A stretch of DNA of 6,826 bases from an uncultured Clostridia bacterium (GTDB lineage: Bacteria > Bacillota > Clostridia > Oscillospirales > Acutalibacteraceae): assembly GCA_947168785.1 (NCBI GenBank), contig CAMVNL010000124.1, forward strand, positions 1 through 6,826. Reading direction: 5' to 3'. Within the stretch, counting starts at the first letter, position 1. The number at the start of each line of letters is the position of its first letter. Made by a program: the position numbers and the translations under genes. Below, one piece after another: positions 1 to 5,173 of this stretch. The notes beneath the pieces are model-generated. The model saw only the letters and a program-made list of their open reading frames with translations, did not search any database and was not told where the DNA came from.

Positions 1-43
1 TGCCTACTTCCTTCCACCGAGCGTTTCGGCCTTCTCTCAATAA

Positions 44-175
44 CCAATTCATCACCATGGGGCTTCCGTCCGGCTGCGGCTGGATCTGTTTGAGAATTAT
101 TCCGGCAGCTTCCGTTTCGCCCCCGGCGACTTTGCGGAAACCGGCACCGTCACCCGCACCCTCAGCGCGGGCTAC
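44..175 (+). other. In-frame upstream extension of the dockerin protein gene (probable coding, start not resolved)
   Basis: The frame of the large protein stays open from base 44 to 175, just after an in-frame TAA at 41-43. From about base 59 the translation is convincingly protein-like, including RLRLDLFENYSGSF at codons 71-112, and uses the same G/C-ending codons as the gene downstream. The extension has no ATG, GTG or TTG in frame and no ribosome binding site ahead of any alternative start. The most likely readings are that the real gene begins further upstream and is interrupted here by a sequence error, a frameshift or a contig-end artefact, or that the gene is genuinely broken. Bases 1-55 read poorly in all three forward frames and cannot be assigned with confidence. 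Confidence 0.6.
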
Positions 176-3100
176 GTGACCGCAAACGGCACGCAGAACG
201 TGTCGCTGGGCGAGGGGTGGGAAGAGCGCGACTGGATCGGCCCCGCAGAAGGGACCGTTCACTATAAAGACGGCAGGGGGGCCATCACCCTCACCCCCGC
301 GCTGAAAAACGGCGTGGTGGTCCGGCTGTGCTCCGTGACCACCGGCAGCTACTTCCTCGCCTGGTACGACGCCAAGGGCGCGTATCTCGGCAAGACCTAT
401 TCCTTCTCGCTCAATAATAAGGAAAAGGACGTGGCGGCCGTCTGTCCGGGCGGCGCGGCGGGAAAGTATACTGTCGTGCTGTTCTCCGAAGTCTATGACA
501 GCGACGCCATTCTGAAAAGCACCACCCTTGACACGCTGGAAAAAGGGCAGGAGATCACCCGGTGGAGCGTGACGCTGAAAGAAACGGAGATCAAAGCGCT
601 CTCTTCCTATGAGATCGACGGCGTCACCGGCGAGAACGCCCTCTACGTCACCAAGCCCCACACCACGCTGAATCCGAGTACGAAGGGCTTTTCCTCCGCC
701 TCCGAAATCGTCGTGTTCAGCGGCACTATCGGGCTGGACCCCGGCCTTGCCGACGGCAAACTGCACGTGCTGCATATCGATACCAACAAAGACGGCCCCA
801 CCATGGTGCCCGTGGCCCTGACGCTCAACGGCAGAACGTTCCCGCTGAAGGGCCGCGACGTCGGCTATACCGTGGATCTTGAGCAGCTGGCCAAAGAGGG
901 CGTGGGCAACGGGCCCATTCCGCTGCCCTGCTCCATCGCCCTGTACGCCAGGCCCTTCCGCACCGATAAGGATATGTGGCTGGATATCCGCGCGGACGTG
1001 TCCTATACCGGCGGCAGCCGCAACTGGGAACCCGTTGGGCAGGCGACGGTACAGCGGCCCGGCTCTACCGTGGAGACCCGCTCCACCTACGTCTGCGGCG
1101 ACAAGGTGGCGCTGAGCGGCGTCGCCCTCGCCAACGAGACCGTCTCCGTCTACGATAACGAACAGCTCATCGGCCGGGGCCGCGCGGAGGGCAGCGGCCG
1201 ATGGAGCGGCGAGTTCGCCCTGGCCGGCACCGACCCGCAGATCACCACCGCCCATGAGATCTACGCGGTCACCGCCTCCGGCGTGAAGTCGCCCTCCCTC
1301 TATCTGATCCACCGGGCGAATGGCCCGCAGCTCAAAGACCTGATCATGTATCTGGGCAACACCGCCGTGCCCGCCGGCTCCGGTTATACCATCGGCATGG
1401 GGTATCTCATCCGCGATATCAGCTTCAAGGCGGTGTTCGAGCACCCGGAGATGCTGCAGGTCATGTCCGGCTGGGGCTGCAAGGTGGTGGTGAAGGCCTA
1501 TCTCGGCAACGGCGAGATCAAATATATCAAGACAAAAGAGAATAAAGACGGCACCTTTACCGGCAAGCTGGGGGATTCCACCTCCTACGTGGCCGCCACG
1601 GAGGCGCTGTATCAGCCTGCGCCGGACGTGTCCATCTGCACCCCCTCGGAGGACGGCGTCGCCGCCTTCCAGATCAAGGAGGAATATATGGAATGGTTCA
1701 GCCCCCTCAATGACCTGCTGGCGGAGGGCGTGGACTACGGCGTGAAAAACAAGGCGGCCTGGTTCGGCCTGACGGCAAAGGACGATATGGCCGTGACCTT
1801 CAAGGGCGGCAAGGCGACCGTCTCCGGCAACACCGCGGGGCTTTTGGGCGTCAGCGGCGAAACCATCCGCAAGGGGCTGGAGGAGGCCGCCGGGAAGCTG
1901 GCCACGCAAAAGCTCACCCTGAACCGCATGAACGTCCGTTTCCGCAACAAGCAGAACGTGATGGACTGGCTCAACAAGGCGGCAGTGGAACAGTCCTCCT
2001 CCGGTAAGAGCGGCGTGTACCTGCGCAGCGGCCTCATATCCACCAAAAAGGCGTTTGACAGCGCCAGGGGCGCCATCGAGCAGTATGCCACCAACCCCAC
2101 CTACAACGAAAACGCCTCCTCCTCCAACCACGTGCGGGTGCAGGCGGGCGAGGGCAGGACCTTTGACGTCTACAACATTTCCGACGTGGAGCGGGACGGG
2201 GACGGCCTGATCGTCTCCGGCACCTATCAGGTGTTCGCCGTCTACGGGGCGGATACCACCGGCCCCACCCCGGTTTATTCCTCCTCCGTCGCCTTTTTGG
2301 CGGGCAACGACTTCCGGGGGTATCAAGGCCTGAAACGGACCGAAAGCGTCGTGGACGAGCTGAACCGCCATATCTACGTGTTCTACGACGGCAAATTCAC
2401 CGAGGACAAGGCCTATGAGCTGGAAAGCAAAATGGGCTCCGACGCCGGCGCGTATTCCGCCCTGGCGGGGCTGGCCGGCGCGCTGATGGACGTGGGCGAA
2501 AACGCCCCTGCCTGGCTGAAGGGCGTCGACAAGGGCATGAATATTACGGGGCTCAGCGCGGGCATCATTTCGCTTGTGCAGGGTGAACGGGATACGCGCC
2601 ACCGCTACGGCGTGCGCATCCGCACCAAGAGCGATATGGACAATCTGCTGGATTCCCCCTGCTATAAGCGACTCAGCGAAGAGGACAAGGCGAAGTGCGA
2701 CGCGGCCTATGAGCGGTATCTGGAGGCCTATGAGGAATATGAAACCGTCGACGATTACTTCGCGCCGGTCAATTTCTTCTTCAATGAAACCGGCGTGCTG
2801 CTGTCCATCGGCGGGCTGATCCCCGTTTACGGCAAGCTGGCCGGTAAGGTGGCCGCGGGCGTGGGCGTGGTGGGCTGCCAGCACGGCATCGCAGGCGGCA
2901 TCGTGCTGGAGGATATGCAGCATGAGATGGTCCGCGTCTATGAAAAATCCTACCGGGAAATCGGCGATATTTTCCAAAGCAACGCCGACCGCAACAACCT
3001 GCCCGACTGCAAAAAAATCCAGATCAACCCGAACCATATCTACCATCCCCACTTCGATCCCTCCGGTATCGTCTATGAAGGCGTCATCGAGAACCCGGTG

Positions 3101-4549
3101 GCGGGGGCCGAGGTGACCCTGTGGTACGGCGTGGACGCCCAAGGCCGGCCGGTGAAGGAGGCGGACGCGAAGAACGTGAAAGAGGTGATCCCCGCCGCCG
3201 ACGTGACGGAAAAAACGCCGGTGGAGACCACCCAGATCACCGGCGCGGACGGCAGATATCAGTGGTTCGTGCCGGAGGGGCTGTGGTTCGTCACCGCTTC
3301 TTACGCGGAAATGGAGGGCAGCTCCGCCGCCGATACCGCCGCCACCGTGACCGTTCCCGGCGCGCAGGTGAACGGGCAGACCGTGAAAAAACTGCTGCCG
3401 GTGCTGCCGGTGCAATTGGACGTGAACATCCCGCTGGTGGACAAGACCGCCCCGGCGGTGGAAAGCGTCCGCTTCACCGACAAGGGGATCTACGTCGCCT
3501 TCACCAAATACATGGTGGATTCGGCGGGCGGCGCGGATTCCGTACTCAACAAGGCCAACTACGCGCTGCGGGGCGTTTCCGGCGCGGTTGAAATTACCAA
3601 GGTCGTCCCGGTGGAGCAGGGGCATACCCCCGCCAATATCGACGGCAAGAATGTGAAAACCTATACCCGCACGGTGCTGCTGACGCCGAAAACCGCCCTG
3701 AAACCCGGCGTCAGCCTGGTGCTGACGGTGAAAAAGGCGGTCAAGAGCTACGCCGGTTCCCCCATGGCGGCGGACGCCGTGACCGGCGGGACCGCTGCCG
3801 CGGAGAAGGCCCTGCCCGCCCCCGTGATCGCGGGCGGCGGCAAGCAGACCGTCCCCTACGGCGCGGCGGCAACGCTCACGCTGCCCGAAGGCGCGCCGGA
3901 AAACGCGAAGATCCATTACACCACGGACGGCTCCGTTCCCACGGCGGCAAGCGCCCTCTATACGGACGGCGTCGCCGTGACCGGCAACGTGACGCTGAAG
4001 GCCATCGCCGTCTGTCCCGGTTATCCGGACAGCCCCGTGACCACGGGGACCTTCACCGTGGCCGAAGCGCCGGCCTCCACCGCGGCGGGAGACGTGACCG
4101 CCGACAGGGGAGCGACGGCGGGGTTGTCCGTGACGCTGACCGGCAAGGGATATGAACAGACCGTGAAGGTCTCTTCCGACGGCAGCTATCTGTTCCGGGC
4201 CGTGCCGGTGGGCAGCTATACCCTCCGTTTCGCGGGGAATGACGATTTTGCCCCGGCGCAGCAAGCCGTGGAGGTCACGACCTTTGACCCGTGGGTCAAT
4301 CTGCCTCTGACGGCCAAAACGCCGGCCTATACCATCGGCGACGTGGACGGCGACGGCAGGATCACCTCTGCCGACGCCCGGCTGGCCCTGCGGCGCAGCG
4401 TGAAGCTGGAGGATTACCCGGAGGGGTCCGCGGCGTACCTCGCCTGCGACGCGGACGGCGACGCAAAGGTCACCTCCGCCGACGCCCGCCTGATCCTGCG
4501 GGCCAGCGTGGGGCTGGAGGACGCCTCCCAATGGAAAAAGGCGGCGTGA
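176..4549 (+). CDS. Giant modular extracellular protein with C-terminal type I dockerin, 5' end incomplete
   Basis: This is a 1457-residue open frame counted from a GTG at 176. I do not recognise a catalytic domain. Seen in order: a beta-rich N-terminal part (residues 1-300), an Ig-like module (about 303-380), a mixed region (about 385-550), a helical region with two glycine-rich hydrophobic segments (about 757-802 and 864-912), a DPSG/VYE module (about 955-1112), a beta-rich linker module (to about 1205), a chitobiase-C-like module (about 1214-1297), a carboxypeptidase-regulatory-like module (about 1300-1380) and a dockerin (about 1385-1449). Dockerins attach secreted proteins to cohesins, so the mature protein should be extracellular, yet no signal peptide is present. 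GTG 176 is only the first formal start: it has no Shine-Dalgarno, and the same frame reads as protein upstream to base 44. The true N-terminus is therefore probably missing. The role is unknown; adhesin, glycan binder or structural cellulosome component are all possible. Confidence 0.85.
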   Translation: MTANGTQNVSLGEGWEERDWIGPAEGTVHYKDGRGAITLTPALKNGVVVRLCSVTTGSYFLAWYDAKGAYLGKTYSFSLNNKEKDVAAVCPGGAAGKYTVVLFSEVYDSDAILKSTTLDTLEKGQEITRWSVTLKETEIKALSSYEIDGVTGENALYVTKPHTTLNPSTKGFSSASEIVVFSGTIGLDPGLADGKLHVLHIDTNKDGPTMVPVALTLNGRTFPLKGRDVGYTVDLEQLAKEGVGNGPIPLPCSIALYARPFRTDKDMWLDIRADVSYTGGSRNWEPVGQATVQRPGSTVETRSTYVCGDKVALSGVALANETVSVYDNEQLIGRGRAEGSGRWSGEFALAGTDPQITTAHEIYAVTASGVKSPSLYLIHRANGPQLKDLIMYLGNTAVPAGSGYTIGMGYLIRDISFKAVFEHPEMLQVMSGWGCKVVVKAYLGNGEIKYIKTKENKDGTFTGKLGDSTSYVAATEALYQPAPDVSICTPSEDGVAAFQIKEEYMEWFSPLNDLLAEGVDYGVKNKAAWFGLTAKDDMAVTFKGGKATVSGNTAGLLGVSGETIRKGLEEAAGKLATQKLTLNRMNVRFRNKQNVMDWLNKAAVEQSSSGKSGVYLRSGLISTKKAFDSARGAIEQYATNPTYNENASSSNHVRVQAGEGRTFDVYNISDVERDGDGLIVSGTYQVFAVYGADTTGPTPVYSSSVAFLAGNDFRGYQGLKRTESVVDELNRHIYVFYDGKFTEDKAYELESKMGSDAGAYSALAGLAGALMDVGENAPAWLKGVDKGMNITGLSAGIISLVQGERDTRHRYGVRIRTKSDMDNLLDSPCYKRLSEEDKAKCDAAYERYLEAYEEYETVDDYFAPVNFFFNETGVLLSIGGLIPVYGKLAGKVAAGVGVVGCQHGIAGGIVLEDMQHEMVRVYEKSYREIGDIFQSNADRNNLPDCKKIQINPNHIYHPHFDPSGIVYEGVIENPVAGAEVTLWYGVDAQGRPVKEADAKNVKEVIPAADVTEKTPVETTQITGADGRYQWFVPEGLWFVTASYAEMEGSSAADTAATVTVPGAQVNGQTVKKLLPVLPVQLDVNIPLVDKTAPAVESVRFTDKGIYVAFTKYMVDSAGGADSVLNKANYALRGVSGAVEITKVVPVEQGHTPANIDGKNVKTYTRTVLLTPKTALKPGVSLVLTVKKAVKSYAGSPMAADAVTGGTAAAEKALPAPVIAGGGKQTVPYGAAATLTLPEGAPENAKIHYTTDGSVPTAASALYTDGVAVTGNVTLKAIAVCPGYPDSPVTTGTFTVAEAPASTAAGDVTADRGATAGLSVTLTGKGYEQTVKVSSDGSYLFRAVPVGSYTLRFAGNDDFAPAQQAVEVTTFDPWVNLPLTAKTPAYTIGDVDGDGRITSADARLALRRSVKLEDYPEGSAAYLACDADGDAKVTSADARLILRASVGLEDASQWKKAA
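1082..1315 (+). other. Bacterial Ig-like module in the dockerin protein
   Basis: Residues about 303-380 show the pattern of a bacterial Ig-like domain: a strand leading to a G-D-K-V start, an L-S-G turn, then V-S-V-Y-D-N followed by G-R-G and a G-x-W-S-G-E-F strand. It ends with a Y-A-V-T-A-S-G strand. The order 'ETVSVYDN...IGRGRAEGSGRWSGEF' is typical of surface-protein Ig repeats in Gram-positive bacteria. Only one clear copy is visible. Such domains usually act as spacers or stalks and sometimes bind carbohydrate. Boundaries are estimated by eye. Confidence 0.5.
2444..2911 (+). other. Central helical region with two glycine-rich hydrophobic segments
   Basis: Residues about 757-912 differ from the beta-rich modules on both sides. 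A first hydrophobic, small-residue-rich stretch spans about 757-802 (AGLAGALMD, then GLSAGIISLVQG). A charged, probably helical segment follows, with an E/K/Y-rich part around 833-857. A second stretch spans about 864-912 and contains LLSIGGLIPVYGKLAGKVAAG. The segments are too interrupted by charges and glycines to be confident transmembrane helices, and resemble helix-packing or amphipathic regions. I do not recognise a named domain. The frame is continuous, so this is not the product of a frameshift. Confidence 0.5.
3038..3511 (+). other. DPSG/VYE module with KYM tail, a recurrent surface-protein module
   Basis: Residues about 955-1112 begin with H-F-D-P-S-G-I-V-Y-E, continue through a G-A-E-V-T-L-W-Y strand, then T-G-A-D-G-R-Y-Q-W-F-V-P-E-G-L-W, and end with V-Q-L-D-V-N-I-P-L and F-T-K-Y-M. 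From memory of family patterns, the order DPSG-VYE, G-x-Y-x-W-x-V-P-x-G-x-W, LPV-QLDVNI and (S/T)KYM recurs in large secreted proteins of Bacillota such as those from Paenibacillus. The middle resembles a carboxypeptidase-regulatory or prealbumin-like beta-sandwich, followed by the first strands of an Ig-like domain starting at DKTAPAVESV. The function is not established to my knowledge. Confidence 0.5.
3815..4066 (+). other. Chitobiase/beta-hexosaminidase C-terminal-like module
   Basis: Residues about 1214-1297 carry the hallmark I-H-Y-T-T-D-G-S-V-P-T-x-x-S-x-L-Y at 1246-1262. It is followed by V-T-L-K-A-I-A-V at 1272-1279 and a G-Y-x-x-S-P-V-T-T-G-T-F-T-V exit strand. This matches the CHB_HEX_C_1-type Ig-like domain common in multidomain glycoside hydrolases and surface proteins, where it generally serves as a spacer or an accessory carbohydrate-contacting module. 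A single complete copy is present. Confidence 0.75.
4073..4315 (+). other. Carboxypeptidase-regulatory-like beta-sandwich module
   Basis: Residues about 1300-1380 start with G-D-V-T-A-D-R-G, continue with L-S-V-T-L-T-G, then S-S-D-G-S-Y-L-F and V-P-V-G-S-Y-T-L-R-F, and end with a W-V-N-L-P-L strand. The DGSY-F-x-x-VPVGSYTL core is characteristic of CarboxypepD_reg-like (prealbumin-fold) domains. These frequently precede dockerins in cellulosomal proteins, as here, and are thought to act as rigid linkers. The boundary to the dockerin is the short segment AKTPAYTIG. Confidence 0.6.
4328..4522 (+). other. Type I dockerin domain
   Basis: Residues about 1385-1449 contain two EF-hand-like calcium loops. 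Loop 1 is D1389-V-D-G-D-G-R-I-T-S-A-D1400 and loop 2 is D1425-A-D-G-D-A-K-V-T-S-A-D1436. Each has acidic residues at loop positions 1, 3, 5 and 12 and is followed by a helix of the form A-R-L-x-L-R-x-S-V. In characterised type I dockerins, loop positions 10 and 11 contact the cohesin; both copies here carry Ser-Ala, so the two halves look near-symmetric, as in dockerins with dual binding modes. The domain is complete and C-terminal, followed by only about eight residues. It implies a partner cohesin elsewhere in the genome. Confidence 0.9.
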
Positions 4550-4586
4550 GGCTGCCGACAGACGTTTATCGAAAAAACCGATACGC

Positions 4587-4591
4587 AGAGG
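4587..4591 (+). promoter_or_regulatory. Ribosome binding site of the SGNH hydrolase gene
   Basis: AGAGG ends nine bases before the ATG at 4601, a normal Shine-Dalgarno spacing. A second purine-rich match, AAGGA at 4595-4599, is only one base from the ATG and too close to be the main site. The 51-base gap after the dockerin gene shows no strong terminator, so this gene is probably translated from a transcript that also carries the upstream gene. Confidence 0.6.
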
Positions 4592-4600
4592 TTTAAGGAT

Positions 4601-5173
4601 ATGAAAAAGACGAAAGTGGTCCTGATGGGCGATTCCATCCGGCTGATGGGCTACGGCAGCGCCGTGCCCGCGTTGCTGGGCGACGCTTACGAGGTGTGGC
4701 AGCCCGAAACCAACGGAAAATTTGTGTCCAACGTGCTGCGGGACCTGTTCGACATGGCGGACCGGATCGACGAAGCGGATATCGTGCATTTCAACAGCGG
4801 GGAATGGGATATCTGCGAGCTGTTCGGCGACGGCCCCTTCACCCCGTTGGAGTTTTACGTTTCACAGATTTTACGTATTGTTGATATTTTGCAGGCAAAG
4901 GGAAAAACCGTGATCTTTGCCACCACCACGCCGGTGCGTGCGGAGAACGTCCACAACCACAACGGCGTGATCGAGCAGTTCAACGCCGCAGTGGTGCCGC
5001 TGCTGAAAGGGAAAGGCGTGCTGATCAACGACCTGTACGCCGTGGTGGCCGAAGACGTCTATGAGAACGTCTGCGACGACACTATCCACCTGTCGCCGGT
5101 GGGCATCGAGCGCTGCGCCGCCAGTACTGCCGCTGCCATCCGCCGCGCGGCGGAAGAAAAGGAAGCGAAATGA
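4601..5173 (+). CDS. SGNH/GDSL-family hydrolase, probable cytoplasmic carbohydrate esterase
   Basis: A 190-residue protein of the usual length for a single-domain SGNH hydrolase. Block I is V-L-M-G-D-S-I near the N-terminus, with Ser12 the presumed nucleophile. Asn38-Gly39 may supply the block II glycine. Block III reads F-N-S-G-E-W-D (residues 64-70) where classical members have G-x-N-D. The C-terminal block V is D160-T-I-H163-L, giving the Asp-His pair. There is no signal peptide or membrane segment, so it should be cytoplasmic. Related proteins deacylate sugars, lipids or acyl-CoA; beside a GH78 enzyme, removing acetyl from imported rhamnose-containing oligosaccharides is the best inference, not proven. 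ATG 4601 has a Shine-Dalgarno; the stop overlaps the next start as ATGA. Codons 4853-4894 are unusually A/T-ending compared with the rest of the gene. Confidence 0.85.
   Translation: MKKTKVVLMGDSIRLMGYGSAVPALLGDAYEVWQPETNGKFVSNVLRDLFDMADRIDEADIVHFNSGEWDICELFGDGPFTPLEFYVSQILRIVDILQAKGKTVIFATTTPVRAENVHNHNGVIEQFNAAVVPLLKGKGVLINDLYAVVAEDVYENVCDDTIHLSPVGIERCAASTAAAIRRAAEEKEAK
5160..5163 (+). promoter_or_regulatory. Ribosome binding site of the GH78 gene, inside the SGNH gene
   Basis: AGGA (within AAGGAAG, 5159-5165) lies six bases before the ATG at 5170, inside the last codons of the SGNH gene. Together with the four-base ATGA overlap it supports 5170 as the true start and suggests translational coupling between the two enzymes. 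Confidence 0.6.

Noticed and set aside
2444..2911. The hydrophobic segments as true transmembrane helices or a sortase/anchor signal
   Set aside because: They are interrupted by charged residues and glycines, lie in the middle of the protein, and no LPxTG motif or C-terminal anchor is present.
3121..3591. A 156-codon + strand open frame inside the dockerin gene
   Set aside because: The translation is arginine- and glycine-rich with no domain-like pattern, as expected of an off-frame shadow in GC-rich DNA, while the main frame shows conserved motifs here.
4567..4583. Inverted repeat TATCG/CGATA with a seven-base loop between the dockerin and SGNH genes
   Set aside because: The stem is only five base pairs, A/T-rich in part, and has no following T-run, so it is not a credible intrinsic terminator.
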